Assembly (NCBI GenBank): GCA_963578805.1
Contig: CAUZDY010000010.1
Location: 1-64,000, forward strand
Reading direction: 5' to 3'
Length of the DNA stretch: 64,000 nucleotides
DNA from: CAUZIB01 sp963578805
GTDB lineage: Bacteria > Acidobacteriota > Vicinamibacteria > Vicinamibacterales > UBA8438
The translations under genes were made by a program, and so were the position numbers. The notes below the pieces were generated by a model that made no database searches, was not told the origin of the DNA, and saw only the letters and a program-made list of their open reading frames with translations. Positions 1-9,026 of this stretch are shown here, piece by piece. The first letter of the stretch is position 1; every line of letters starts with the position of its first letter.

Positions 1-1
1 C

Positions 2-1252
2 GTCAATCTCAACCAGCCGGTCAAATGGGGCGGAGGTGCGCTCGATGTGGGCTTCGACAACAATCGTCAATCAACAACTAATTTCTTCTCGTCCTTCAAC
101 CCTGGCTATCGCAGCGTTTTCACATCGCGGTATACACAACCTCTGCTCCGAGGCTTCCGTGTTGACAACAACCGAACACAGATCCAGGTCACCCGGATCA
201 ACCGTGACATCTCGGATATTGATCTTCGCCAAACCATCCTCAACACAGTCGCCGATGTCGAGAATGCCTACTGGGAGCTGCTTTACTCGGTGGCCAGCCT
301 CGCGGTCCAGCAACAGGCGCTCGACCTCGCTGAACAGCTCGTTCGCGACAACAGGGCCCGCGTCGAAATTGGGACCCTCGCCCCGATAGAGGTCGTGCAG
401 TCGCAGGCCGAGGCCGCCGCGCGTCGACAGACACTCGCCCAAGCCCAACAGACGCTTCGAACCGCTGAACTGGCGCTTAAACGACTTATCGTCGGCGGGA
501 CACAGGATGATCTCTGGACCGCAGAACTCAGCCCGATCGACCAACCTCGGCTCAGTCAACCACCGATCGACATTCCCAGCGCGGTAAATAACGCACTGGA
601 TCAACGTACAGACCTTGACCGCGCGCGACGACAGCAAGATATTAACCAGCTGAACGTCCGCTCACTCAGAAACAGCAGTCTACCCACACTGGATCTTGTC
701 GGGACGTTTCAGCTGCAAGGCCAAGGCGGAGACCTCCTGGTCCGCGACTTTCTGGGCGGCAAGGCAGAACGGATTGTCCCCGGCGGGTACGAAGACGCGC
801 TTAACCAAATCGTCGACGCGGACTTCCCGATCTGGGCAGTCGGCCTACAAATGACCTATCCGATCGGTACGAGCCCGGAAGAGGCCGCCCTGGAACGCGC
901 GCACCTCCAGGTGCGTCAGACCGAGGCTGAGCTTCGACAACTCGAGCTCTCGGTCGCCACCGAGGTCACCAACGCCGCACTTCAGGTTGAGAGTATCAGC
1001 GAACGAATCGATGCGGCGAAGATCTCGCGTGAATTAGCTGAGGAACAGCTTAACGCCGAAGAGAGCAAACTCCAGGTTGGTCTGTCGACGAACTTCTTTG
1101 TTGTCCAGTCACAGCGAGACCTGGCTACCGCGCGAGACGCGGAGCTTCGTGCGATTTTGGACTACCAAAAAGCGCTCGTCGAACTCGAGCGCCTACAACA
1201 GACCTCCCTCAGTCGGACGGGAATCTCAATCGTCGGCGGTGGCGGTGAATAG
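2..1252 (+). CDS. TolC-family outer membrane efflux protein (5' partial)
   Basis: Outer-membrane channel of a tripartite exporter, joining the inner-membrane transporter encoded just downstream to the outside. The frame is open from base 2, so the window starts inside the gene; the GTG at 47 is only an internal codon, and the signal peptide is missing. The 416 visible residues are rich in Gln, Ala, Arg and Leu and form long amphipathic helices. YWELLYSVA lies in the first helical hairpin and VGLSTNFFVVQSQRDLA near the C-terminus; both match the duplicated OEP repeat. The C-terminus ends in a Gly-rich tail. The adaptor gene follows 92 bases later on the same strand. Family assignment is secure; the substrate is unknown. 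Confidence 0.9.
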   Translation, partial: VNLNQPVKWGGGALDVGFDNNRQSTTNFFSSFNPGYRSVFTSRYTQPLLRGFRVDNNRTQIQVTRINRDISDIDLRQTILNTVADVENAYWELLYSVASLAVQQQALDLAEQLVRDNRARVEIGTLAPIEVVQSQAEAAARRQTLAQAQQTLRTAELALKRLIVGGTQDDLWTAELSPIDQPRLSQPPIDIPSAVNNALDQRTDLDRARRQQDINQLNVRSLRNSSLPTLDLVGTFQLQGQGGDLLVRDFLGGKAERIVPGGYEDALNQIVDADFPIWAVGLQMTYPIGTSPEEAALERAHLQVRQTEAELRQLELSVATEVTNAALQVESISERIDAAKISRELAEEQLNAEESKLQVGLSTNFFVVQSQRDLATARDAELRAILDYQKALVELERLQQTSLSRTGISIVGGGGE

Positions 1253-1344
1253 ACGGCCGAAGCGTACAATCGTAGCAATCCGGACTTAACGGAAGAAACA
1301 AGATTCACGCTTGTAGAGACACCAAAGGATATGGGACTCGTGTC

Positions 1345-2943
1345 ATGAAGAAAGCGTTACTCGTCATCATACTTCTGGCGGGTGGAATAACCGCCTACGG
1401 GTATCTCATTTACGGCACGACCGAGTTTGTCCCAGAAGTCAGAACGACACTCGTCACTCAGGGCGACATTGTCGATACCGTCGGGGCAACCGGAACACTG
1501 GAAGCGGTCACGACGGTCAGTGTCGGAAGCCAGGTTTCCGGCATTATTGAGGAACTGTCTGTCGACTTCAACTCGATCGTCCGTGCCGGCGACGTTATCA
1601 TGCGGCTCGATCCGTCACTCTTTCAAACTCAGGTTGCTCAGGCACGGGCCAACCTGGTGCGAGCCGAGGCCGATACCGAGGGGCTCAAGGTATCCCTCGA
1701 CGATGCCCGGACGCAGCTGACACGCGCCGAAGACCTCGCGGCCAGGCAGTTGATCTCCGAGACGGAACTCGAAGCAGCCCAGCTGACGGTCCGGTCGACC
1801 GAAGCGCACCTGAAGTCATCGGAGGCGGCGATTACACAGGCCCTGGCCTCACTCAATCAGAATGAGGTCAACCTTGAACACACGGTCATCCGTGCCCCGA
1901 TCGATGGCATTGTGATCTCTCGGCTGGTCGATGCCGGCCAGACTGTCGCGGCCAGTCTTCAAACCCCCGAGCTGTTCGTTCTCGCCGCAGACCTTACGAA
2001 GATGCGGGTCATCGCCAATATCGATGAATCCGACGTCGGCCGGATTCGACCGAACCAACGCGTCACCTTTACCGTAGACGCCTATCCGGGTGAAGACTTC
2101 AAGGGACTAGTCTCCCAGATCCGACTTAACCCGGTCGTCACACAGAACGTCGTAACCTATGCGACCGTGATTGACGCACCGAATCCCGATCTCCGGTTGA
2201 AGCCCGGGATGACCGCCACAATTGTTCTTGAAACAGCCCGGCGTCAGAACGTGCGACGTATCCCCAACACAGCGCTACGGTTCCGACCGACGAACGAGAT
2301 GTTTGCGGTATTGGGACAGCCAACACCTGGGTCGATTCAGGCTGTAGCGTCCGCAAATGAAACGGTCGAGGCTACACTGAGCCCTACCGGTCCGTATGGC
2401 GAAGCACGCGGGGTTGGGACAGGACCTAGTGCTGGACGTGGTTTCGGGGGAGGCAGAAGCGATGGTGCCTTCGACCCGGAACGGAGACGGCAACTCCAAG
2501 AACGACTCGCTCAGATGACGCCAGAAGAGCGTGAGCAGTTTAGAGCCCGTCGCGCTGCCCGCCGTAGCGGTGGTAGCAGTGGTGGCAGCGAGCCAAGGAG
2601 CCCGGGAAGTGCACGGCAACCAGTTGACCTCTCTGGCGTTTCGAACCTCCCAGCTGTCGAACGAGGTGCCACGACGATCGACGGTCTCTTCGGACCGCTG
2701 CCAATAACAGAATCAATTGCACGCGTTTGGGTGGTCGAGGATGGTCGCCTTCAAGGAATCGACGTGCGGCTCGGGATGAGCGACGGCTTGGCGACCGAGC
2801 TCCTCGGTGGAGTGCGGCGCGGCTCAAGTCTCGAGGTCGGAGCCGCTCTCGTAACGAATGTCACGACACCGGACAACGGCCCGTCAACCTCTCGCAGCAA
2901 TAGCGGATCGCCTCTGATTCCTCAGTTCGGTCGGAGAAGGTAG
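1345..2943 (+). CDS. HlyD/MacA-type efflux periplasmic adaptor subunit
   Basis: Membrane-fusion (adaptor) protein bridging the MacB-like transporter and the TolC-type channel across the periplasm. Residues 1-22 are a single N-terminal anchor. Next come the first half of the lipoyl/barrel-sandwich motif (about 45-72), a coiled-coil hairpin (about 90-170), the second lipoyl half with VIRAPIDGIVISRLV (about 181-195), and a beta-barrel to about 300. An unusual low-complexity segment (about 325-440, Gly, Ser and Arg rich, including a charged EERLAQM-like helix) splits the membrane-proximal domain, which resumes with ARVWVVEDG near 459. At 532 residues it is longer than typical MacA (about 370) because of this insert. 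ATG start; the ATPase gene begins 10 bases after the stop. Confidence 0.9.
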   Translation: MKKALLVIILLAGGITAYGYLIYGTTEFVPEVRTTLVTQGDIVDTVGATGTLEAVTTVSVGSQVSGIIEELSVDFNSIVRAGDVIMRLDPSLFQTQVAQARANLVRAEADTEGLKVSLDDARTQLTRAEDLAARQLISETELEAAQLTVRSTEAHLKSSEAAITQALASLNQNEVNLEHTVIRAPIDGIVISRLVDAGQTVAASLQTPELFVLAADLTKMRVIANIDESDVGRIRPNQRVTFTVDAYPGEDFKGLVSQIRLNPVVTQNVVTYATVIDAPNPDLRLKPGMTATIVLETARRQNVRRIPNTALRFRPTNEMFAVLGQPTPGSIQAVASANETVEATLSPTGPYGEARGVGTGPSAGRGFGGGRSDGAFDPERRRQLQERLAQMTPEEREQFRARRAARRSGGSSGGSEPRSPGSARQPVDLSGVSNLPAVERGATTIDGLFGPLPITESIARVWVVEDGRLQGIDVRLGMSDGLATELLGGVRRGSSLEVGAALVTNVTTPDNGPSTSRSNSGSPLIPQFGRRR

Positions 2944-2952
2944 AAACCACTC

Positions 2953-3726
2953 GTGTCGATCATCTCTGTTTCCGATCTGACGAAGGTCTATCACATGGGT
3001 GACGTCGAGGTCCGCGCCCTAAACGGCGTAAGCCTTTCGATCGAGGCCGGCGAATTCGTTAGCGTAATCGGACCGTCAGGCTCAGGGAAATCAACATTTA
3101 TGCACATCGTCGGATGTCTTGACCGCCCGACCTCTGGTCAGTACATCCTGGACAACCAGGACGTGTCAACGTTGTCAGGTGATGCACTCGCCGCGGTACG
3201 TAACAAGCGCATCGGTTTCGTCTTTCAAGGCTTCAATTTGCTCGCTAGGACATCCGCACTCGACAACGTCGAGCTTCCACTCCTCTACCGCAGTGGCATC
3301 CGTACATCGGAGCGTCATCGACGTGCGCACGAAATGCTTGAGACCGTCGGTCTTACCGACAGGAGGGATCACCATCCAAACCAGATGTCGGGTGGTCAAC
3401 AACAACGGGTCGCAATCGCGAGGTCGTTGATTAACCGGCCATCGATCGTCCTCGCCGATGAACCAACCGGAAATCTTGATTCACGCACGAGCACCGAGAT
3501 CATGGATATCTTTCAGCGACTGAACCGAGAACAGGGGATCACGGTGATTTTGATCACCCACGAACGTGAGATCTCCGAATACGGGCGTCGAATTATCCGT
3601 TTCAGGGACGGGATCGTTGTGTCGGATCAGACGAACGCAAGCCAGCGAAGCGCCGGCGATGAAATCTCGGATTTACCGACTGCGGCAGACCCGGTTGTTT
3701 CGGAATTGTTGACACGTCCCAGGTAA
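2953..3726 (+). CDS. MacB-type ABC transporter ATP-binding protein
   Basis: Cytoplasmic ATPase of a type VII (MacB/LolD-like) ABC transporter, which drives extrusion through the adaptor and outer-membrane channel by mechanotransmission rather than classical transport. Visible motifs: Walker A GPSGSGKST (40-48), Q-loop FQGFNLL (near 91), signature MSGGQQQ (145-151), Walker B IVLADEP (165-171), D-loop GNLDS and switch His in ITHER (near 202). GTG start. The permease is a separate polypeptide here, whereas E. coli MacB fuses the two. A 35-residue C-terminal tail beyond the nucleotide-binding domain is not conserved in the family. Confidence 0.93.
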   Translation: MSIISVSDLTKVYHMGDVEVRALNGVSLSIEAGEFVSVIGPSGSGKSTFMHIVGCLDRPTSGQYILDNQDVSTLSGDALAAVRNKRIGFVFQGFNLLARTSALDNVELPLLYRSGIRTSERHRRAHEMLETVGLTDRRDHHPNQMSGGQQQRVAIARSLINRPSIVLADEPTGNLDSRTSTEIMDIFQRLNREQGITVILITHEREISEYGRRIIRFRDGIVVSDQTNASQRSAGDEISDLPTAADPVVSELLTRPR

Positions 3727-3735
3727 GGAAATCCC

Positions 3736-4962
3736 GTGCACGTCTTGATTATCCTTCGCGTCGCTCTGAAGGCCCTGGCCCGCAACAAGATGCGGACCGG
3801 CTTGACGATGCTAGGCATGATCATCGGTGTCGCCTCTTTGATCTCGATGGTCGCCTTGGGAACAGGTGCGCAACAACAAATCCAAGAAGAGGTTCGTGCC
3901 GCTGGCACGAACCTTATCCTGGTCCGTGCTGGAAACTTTCGCGGGCGAGGTATCAGCACGGGGATGGGTGGTGCGGCAACTCTCACCGCTAAGGACGTCG
4001 ATGCCATCCGAGAACAGGTTCCGGGAGCCGTCTATCTTGCGGCGAGTGTTAATACTCGCGACCAGGTCATTGCGGGTAGTCAGAACTGGTCGACGCAGAT
4101 CGAAGGAACGGACATCGAGTTTCCAATGATTCGCTTCTGGGACCTGCAATACGGCACCTTCTTCACGCAGACCCACGTCCAGAGCGCGGCCAAGGTTGCT
4201 GTCCTGGGCTCCGTGGTCAGTGACAACCTCTTCGGGGAAGGGGTGGATCCTGTCGGGCAACGTATCCGCATCAGGAATCAGTCATTTCAGGTCATCGGTG
4301 TGATGGAATCCAAAGGATCGGGTCAATTTGGACAGGACCAAGACGACACGATCCTTGCCCCTTACACCACCGTCCAGAAAAAACTACGCGGGCGCACTGG
4401 AACCAATATCTCTGGAATAACGATCTCGGCAGCGTCCCCGGATGAGATGGAGGAAATCAGTGCGCAAATCACCGCCGTGCTGAGGGAACAGCACCGCCTC
4501 GTTTCTGGTGAGGACGATGACTTCATGCTCCGAACCCAGGAAGATATCGCCAGTATGCTCACCGGCATTACCGAGACCATGACAGGACTACTGGCTGGCA
4601 TCGCCGGAATCTCACTTGTCGTCGGTGGAATCGGAATTATGAATATCATGCTGGTCTCTGTCACCGAGCGCACCCGCGAGATCGGGTTGAGGATGGCCGT
4701 CGGTGCCAAGGGGCGTGACGTGCTATTTCAGTTTCTTGTTGAAGCCGTAGTGTTGAGTGTCGTCGGAGGACTCTTTGGAGTAGCTTTAGGGATTGGCCTC
4801 GCTGAGGCCGTCACCCGCTTTCTCCAATGGCCAACGGCCGTCCCAGCTAATGCCGTCGCGCTCGCCGTCGGCTTCGCCGCGGCCACAGGTATTTTTTTCG
4901 GGTTCTATCCAGCGCGTAAAGCGGCTCGACTCGACCCGATTGAGTCCCTCCGCTTCGAATAG
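3736..4962 (+). CDS. MacB-type ABC transporter permease (FtsX domain)
   Basis: Inner-membrane partner of the preceding ATPase. The four-helix architecture of the family is visible: an N-terminal segment with MRTGLTMLGMIIGVASLISM (about 20-39), a large periplasmic MacB_PCD domain (about 50-280), then three C-terminal helices of the FtsX domain. The second of these contains VGGIGIMNIMLVSVTERTRE, the MacB-family hallmark, followed by GLRMAVGAKG. The protein ends with FYPARKAARLDPIESLRFE-like sequence, also typical. GTG start 9 bases after the ATPase stop, so the genes are surely co-transcribed. Substrate not predictable; peptides, lipopeptides or macrolide-like compounds are known for relatives. 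Confidence 0.93.
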   Translation: MHVLIILRVALKALARNKMRTGLTMLGMIIGVASLISMVALGTGAQQQIQEEVRAAGTNLILVRAGNFRGRGISTGMGGAATLTAKDVDAIREQVPGAVYLAASVNTRDQVIAGSQNWSTQIEGTDIEFPMIRFWDLQYGTFFTQTHVQSAAKVAVLGSVVSDNLFGEGVDPVGQRIRIRNQSFQVIGVMESKGSGQFGQDQDDTILAPYTTVQKKLRGRTGTNISGITISAASPDEMEEISAQITAVLREQHRLVSGEDDDFMLRTQEDIASMLTGITETMTGLLAGIAGISLVVGGIGIMNIMLVSVTERTREIGLRMAVGAKGRDVLFQFLVEAVVLSVVGGLFGVALGIGLAEAVTRFLQWPTAVPANAVALAVGFAAATGIFFGFYPARKAARLDPIESLRFE

Positions 4963-4973
4963 GAGAACACGTC

Positions 4974-5516
4974 GTGCTCAGAACTATGATCACGAATATC
5001 GGCACCGTTCTCCTTGTCGCGTTGATCGGCGCTCCAGTCGAGGCGCAGGATGTGGACTTCTCGGGAACATGGATTCTCGATCGTGACTCCAGCGACATCC
5101 CACAAAGGCGGGACCGCGGATTCCGTGGGAGACGAGGCGGCAATAGCGGTGGTCGACAAGCCAGAGTTGACGGTGGAGGACCCGCGGCGACAACCATCTC
5201 GCACACCGACGGCGAACTCGTCATGGAAGTGCAGCTCGGCGATCAGAGCCAGACGCTCACCTACCGTCTGGACGGCAGCACCTCGCAGAATGCCGGTCCG
5301 CGGGACGGTACAATGACGTCGATATCTTCCTGGGACGACGCCACACTGGTCACCGAGGGCTCTCAGACAGTATCGACACCGCGCGGCGAATTCGTGCTTG
5401 AGATCCAGGAACGTCGCACTCTCAGCAACAACGGCCAGACGATGACCGTCTCCTCGACACGCACAACACCACGCGGGGAAGTTAAGACAACCTTGGTCTA
5501 CAGAAAATCCGACTGA
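4974..5516 (+). CDS. Small secreted protein, last gene of the exporter operon
   Basis: A 180-residue exported protein. Residues 1-25 form a Sec signal peptide ending VEAQ, and the mature chain opens with DVDFSGTWILDRDSSD. This 'SGTW.LD' start is common in lipocalin-like secreted proteins of Acidobacteria. An Arg/Gly-rich linker (about 40-65) precedes an all-beta region of Thr/Ser-rich strands (about 70-178), consistent with a small barrel. No catalytic motif was seen. GTG start 11 bases after the permease stop, so it probably belongs to the exporter operon, perhaps as a periplasmic or surface binding protein; that role is inference from position only. Confidence 0.75.
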   Translation: MLRTMITNIGTVLLVALIGAPVEAQDVDFSGTWILDRDSSDIPQRRDRGFRGRRGGNSGGRQARVDGGGPAATTISHTDGELVMEVQLGDQSQTLTYRLDGSTSQNAGPRDGTMTSISSWDDATLVTEGSQTVSTPRGEFVLEIQERRTLSNNGQTMTVSSTRTTPRGEVKTTLVYRKSD

Positions 5517-5564
5517 TAGGCCTCGGTATCCCCAGCTCGACCTTCCCCAACGCTCGACTCACGA

Positions 5565-6020
5565 CTACGTCCTAAGTCGATGCAGTAACTCGCGTACGGT
5601 GAGGCCGGTCACAGGGTCAACGAGGTCTGGAGCCACTTCCGCGAGCGGTTCGAGCACGAAACGGCGGGTCCTGAACCGTGGGTGTGGTACCACCACTTGC
5701 TCCGTATTGACGATCAAGTCACCAACTAATATGAGGTCGAGGTCGAGCGTACGCGGAGCCCCCACGAACGGCCGTTTTCGTCCCCGCTCACGCTCAATTT
5801 CCTGCAGCTGGCTCAGTAACTCCTCCGGTGGAATCGCCGACCAGCCAACCACCGCCCCGTTCAAAAAGAACGGTTGATCGCCGACCCCTTCCGGTTCGGT
5901 GTCAATGAACGGCGAAAAACGAAGCGCGTCAAGGATCTGCCGCAGTCGGGCGACCGCGTGCTGTAAATGGGATTCTCGAGACCCCTGGTTGCTCCCGAGC
6001 GCAATCGAGACCGGTCTCAG
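5565..6020 (-). CDS. folK: 2-amino-4-hydroxy-6-hydroxymethyldihydropteridine diphosphokinase (HPPK)
   Basis: Transfers pyrophosphate from ATP to 6-hydroxymethyl-dihydropterin in folate synthesis. HPPK motifs are clear: SIALGSNQG near the N-terminus, FLNGAVVG, the catalytic loop RPFVGAPRTLDLDLIL (R..G.RTLDLDLL in the family), and VPHPRF...RRFVLEPL. The start is a problem. The coding similarity begins directly after the upstream zinc-finger gene's stop (6025-6027), with no in-frame ATG, GTG or TTG; the frame extends upstream only by overlapping that gene. I mark the CTG at 6018-6020 as the most economical start, but this is uncertain. An AAGGAG lies 19 bases upstream of it. Confidence 0.88.
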   Translation of the reverse strand: MRPVSIALGSNQGSRESHLQHAVARLRQILDALRFSPFIDTEPEGVGDQPFFLNGAVVGWSAIPPEELLSQLQEIERERGRKRPFVGAPRTLDLDLILVGDLIVNTEQVVVPHPRFRTRRFVLEPLAEVAPDLVDPVTGLTVRELLHRLRT

Positions 6021-6024
6021 AACA

Positions 6025-6360
6025 CTACGAACGCTGCTGCTCCTTGCAGGTGATACAGACTCGAGTCCACGGAATCGCGTTGAGACGCGCAGCTGCGATC
6101 TCCTCACCGCAGTCGCGGCAGATACCGTACGTGCCTTTCTCCATTCGCCAGAGTGCTTCCTCGATCGCCTGCATAATCTTGGCGTCGGTCTGTTTGATCT
6201 TGAGTTGAATGTGGACTTCGTTCGTACCCGTGGCCTGGTCGGCCAGGTCCCCCTGGCGGGTGTTGTTTTCCATCGCGGTCTGACGTTGCATCCCGTCACC
6301 CTCCGCGAGAATCTCGCCCTGCTTTCCCAGGAGTTTCTTCTTGTAGACCTCTAGGTCCAT
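6025..6360 (-). CDS. DksA/TraR-type C4 zinc finger protein
   Basis: Small transcription factor of the DksA/TraR/YbiI superfamily, which binds RNA polymerase in the secondary channel or acts as a general stress regulator. An N-terminal coiled-coil half is followed by a C4 zinc finger CRDC...CITC near the C-terminus; ICRDCGEEI and ARLNAIPWTRVCITC match the family closely. I chose the ATG at 6360 because GGAGG lies 10-14 bases upstream and the chain then begins MDLEVYKKKLL; an in-frame ATG at 6384 would add eight residues. The stop is followed immediately by folK, so the two genes are probably one transcript. Confidence 0.85.
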   Translation of the reverse strand: MDLEVYKKKLLGKQGEILAEGDGMQRQTAMENNTRQGDLADQATGTNEVHIQLKIKQTDAKIMQAIEEALWRMEKGTYGICRDCGEEIAAARLNAIPWTRVCITCKEQQRS

Positions 6361-6463
6361 CGGCGCCTCGCCTCCGTCGCGCATCGCTGTGCACAGACGA
6401 TTTCATCATAGCACGGCAGCCGAGACCCTCAACGGAGTGCGCTAACACCTTGTAAAGCCGAGA

Positions 6464-9019
6464 CTACTCAGCTCGCAGCGTCACCATCGGCTTCCGACGC
6501 AGCACGTCGATACTAGAACCGACACCAACGACGCCCACCACCAGAGCCGTCACCACTACTCCTAGGGCATTGGTTCCCGGCGACGGCAACCACGCGATCT
6601 CGAAGACCTCCTGAGTGAGCACCCAGGTCAACACTAGGGCACCCAAGGATCCCACCAGGCCGGCCAGCGTTCCCAGTACCCCGTACTCAAGAACCAGCAT
6701 CGTGGTTAGTAAACGGCGGTTCGCGCCGAGTGTCTTAAAGATGGCCCACTCGTGCAGCCGTTGGAATTTTGTCATTGCGATCGACCCAACCAGAATTAGT
6801 CCACCGCTAAAAATCGCTACGGCACCAACAACGTTGATGGCCATGACAACGTAGTCGAGAACGCGCCGGAACGTCTGAATCACATCGAACCCGTCGATGA
6901 TTGACACATTGCCGTGTGCCGCCACGATATCTCGTTGCAGCCGGGCCCGAGCCTCAGTCTCTGATGGTCCCTGAAGAAAAGCCACGTAGCTGTGTGGCGC
7001 GTCGTCAAGCACACCCGGACGAAATAGAAACATAAAGCCACCACTGCGAGAATCGTCCCAGTCAACCGCCCGCACACTCGTGACACGCGCTTCGATCGAT
7101 CGCCCCAGCACATCGAACTGGATGAAATCACCGACCTGCAACCCTCGTTCCTCCTGCAGGTCCTGCTCGATCGATACTTCGGGAATCAACGATGGCTGTT
7201 CGTCCCAAAATTCACCGTCAATAACCCGTTCATTCTCTGCAAGGCGCGACCGATAGGTGATGGTGTATTCTCGCCCAAGCCCAGCCTGTCGAGCCGACCG
7301 AATATCGTCAAACTGCACCTCCCGACCGTCGACGGCCGTCACCCGAGCCCGCAGCACCGGAATCATCTCCGGCACACGAGAGACCCATCGTTCGAGCACC
7401 GATTGCACCTCCTCAACCTGGTCCTGCTGGACGTCGATCAGAAACATGTCCGGCGCGCCATCGCGAAGCTCGAGAGTGAAATTGCTCAGCAGATTTGTCT
7501 GTAGCGACTGTACGGCAATGATGAAAAAGCTGCCAAGCCCGACCGTCATCAAGATCACACGGGTCTGGTTTCCAGGTCGACTCAGATTCAGCACTGCGTG
7601 CCGTAGCGGAAACCAATCGGTCGTCTGTAGCGGCTGGATCACGAGGATCAGCAGGCGACCAATAACATACAGGGCCAGCGAAACGAGCGTGAACCCCCCA
7701 ACCACATAGAAACCGATTTCCGCTGATGCCGCTTGCCAACTCGCAACGAGGACCAGCCCAACTCCAACCACCACCATTGCACCGACACGGACCCAGTCCA
7801 CGCCCGCCCGAAGCACCGGTAATTCCTGCCGGAGTAAGAACAGCGGCTTTACGCGGCGAATCTCCAAGAGCGGAACCAACGCAAAAAGGAGCGACACCAG
7901 CAGACCGACGGCTAGGCCCTGGGCGATCGCCGATCCAGTTAGACTAATCGAAACCGCCGACAATCCCGCCACAGTGACAGCCTGATCGGTCAACCTGTCT
8001 GGCACAGCCCACAGCGCCAGTCGCGCGACACCAATCCCAAATAGGCTCCCTCCAAGTGCCAGCAGCATCATTTGGAGCACATACACTCCCATTACCCGGC
8101 CGGTAGTGGCACCGAGACACCGAAGAATGGCGACGCTCTTGAGCCGCTGTTGGACAAATACTCGCGTCACGCTCCACACCCCGACACCGCCGAGAATAAC
8201 CACAACAAAACCTACGAGACTCAGGTAGTTCTCGGCTCGGCTCAAATTGCGCTCGATTCGATTTTCAGTTCCTCGATACGAACCGACACGCACGAAGGCT
8301 TCCGCGAGATCCTCCCGAAGCTGGTCCACCAGTGATTCGACCCGCACCGCATCCGGTACTTTCAGAAGGAGCTGGCGGTTGGCACGACTGGCGAACATGA
8401 GTAGGCCCGTCTCTTCAACCGCGTCGTGCGAGGCCAGGACACGCGGTCCAAAACTAAAGCCGCCGAGCCGACGGCCCGGTTCGCTCAGGATGACGTCACG
8501 AATGGTGAACTCAATCTCCCCAATCGCGATCTGGTCTCCCACTGATAGTCCTAGCTGGGTGAGGAGCTCTGGTCCCACCAATACCCCGTGGTCTCGTAGA
8601 AGGTCGAACGAGTAGGGCCGACCGGTTTCCAAATTAAATCGCCCGTAAAACGGAAACCCACTTTGCACTCCCCGCAGCTCCACGACTTTTGTTCGAACAT
8701 CGTCCTCGCCAAGCAGCCGTGCCATCGTCGTCATATCGACCGTCTCGGTCCGCTCGACACTCGGGAGCTCCGATAGGCGCGCGGCAATGGCAGTTCGGGC
8801 GTCAGCCGTCAGTGGCTGACGCGTCCTGATGTAGACGTCACCCGCTGTGAGCGTGCGTGCTTCAGCAGTCAGAGCCACTCCAACGTTCTGGATCAGCGAT
8901 CGAAGCGCCACAATACCGCCGACCCCGACCGCCACGGAGAGGAAAAAAAACACTAAGCGTCGCCACGATGCGCGAAGTTCTCGGAAGGTCATACGCAGTA
9001 CAAAGTTCATATGCGTCAA
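6464..9019 (-). CDS. YbbP-like ABC transporter permease (double FtsX domain)
   Basis: Large 851-residue inner-membrane permease with two FtsX-type domains, the organisation of E. coli YbbP and of lipoprotein-release-type exporters. The N-terminal RMTFRELRASWRRLVFFFLS begins the first transmembrane helix. Two large extracytoplasmic domains (about 50-260 and 500-700) alternate with helix bundles at about 270-450 and 745-850. The protein ends with RRKPMVTLRAE, typical of the family. ATG start 7 bases after the stop of the ATPase gene. Substrate unknown. Neighbouring TesA-type esterase and ATPase genes reproduce the widely conserved tesA/ybbA/ybbP association, suggesting a role in envelope lipid or toxic-metabolite handling. 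Confidence 0.9.
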   Translation of the reverse strand: MTHMNFVLRMTFRELRASWRRLVFFFLSVAVGVGGIVALRSLIQNVGVALTAEARTLTAGDVYIRTRQPLTADARTAIAARLSELPSVERTETVDMTTMARLLGEDDVRTKVVELRGVQSGFPFYGRFNLETGRPYSFDLLRDHGVLVGPELLTQLGLSVGDQIAIGEIEFTIRDVILSEPGRRLGGFSFGPRVLASHDAVEETGLLMFASRANRQLLLKVPDAVRVESLVDQLREDLAEAFVRVGSYRGTENRIERNLSRAENYLSLVGFVVVILGGVGVWSVTRVFVQQRLKSVAILRCLGATTGRVMGVYVLQMMLLALGGSLFGIGVARLALWAVPDRLTDQAVTVAGLSAVSISLTGSAIAQGLAVGLLVSLLFALVPLLEIRRVKPLFLLRQELPVLRAGVDWVRVGAMVVVGVGLVLVASWQAASAEIGFYVVGGFTLVSLALYVIGRLLILVIQPLQTTDWFPLRHAVLNLSRPGNQTRVILMTVGLGSFFIIAVQSLQTNLLSNFTLELRDGAPDMFLIDVQQDQVEEVQSVLERWVSRVPEMIPVLRARVTAVDGREVQFDDIRSARQAGLGREYTITYRSRLAENERVIDGEFWDEQPSLIPEVSIEQDLQEERGLQVGDFIQFDVLGRSIEARVTSVRAVDWDDSRSGGFMFLFRPGVLDDAPHSYVAFLQGPSETEARARLQRDIVAAHGNVSIIDGFDVIQTFRRVLDYVVMAINVVGAVAIFSGGLILVGSIAMTKFQRLHEWAIFKTLGANRRLLTTMLVLEYGVLGTLAGLVGSLGALVLTWVLTQEVFEIAWLPSPGTNALGVVVTALVVGVVGVGSSIDVLRRKPMVTLRAE

Positions 9020-9026
9020 ACCTCGG

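Noticed and set aside
36..637. Additional frames in the TolC region on both strands
   Set aside because: They overlap the convincing channel protein, are Arg/Ser/Pro-rich and lack start signals.
5565..6299. Long HPPK frame reaching to a GTG at 6299
   Set aside because: Its first 90 residues overlap the zinc-finger gene, are Arg/Ser-rich without any family similarity, and belong to the wrong frame of that gene; the real HPPK start is near 6020.
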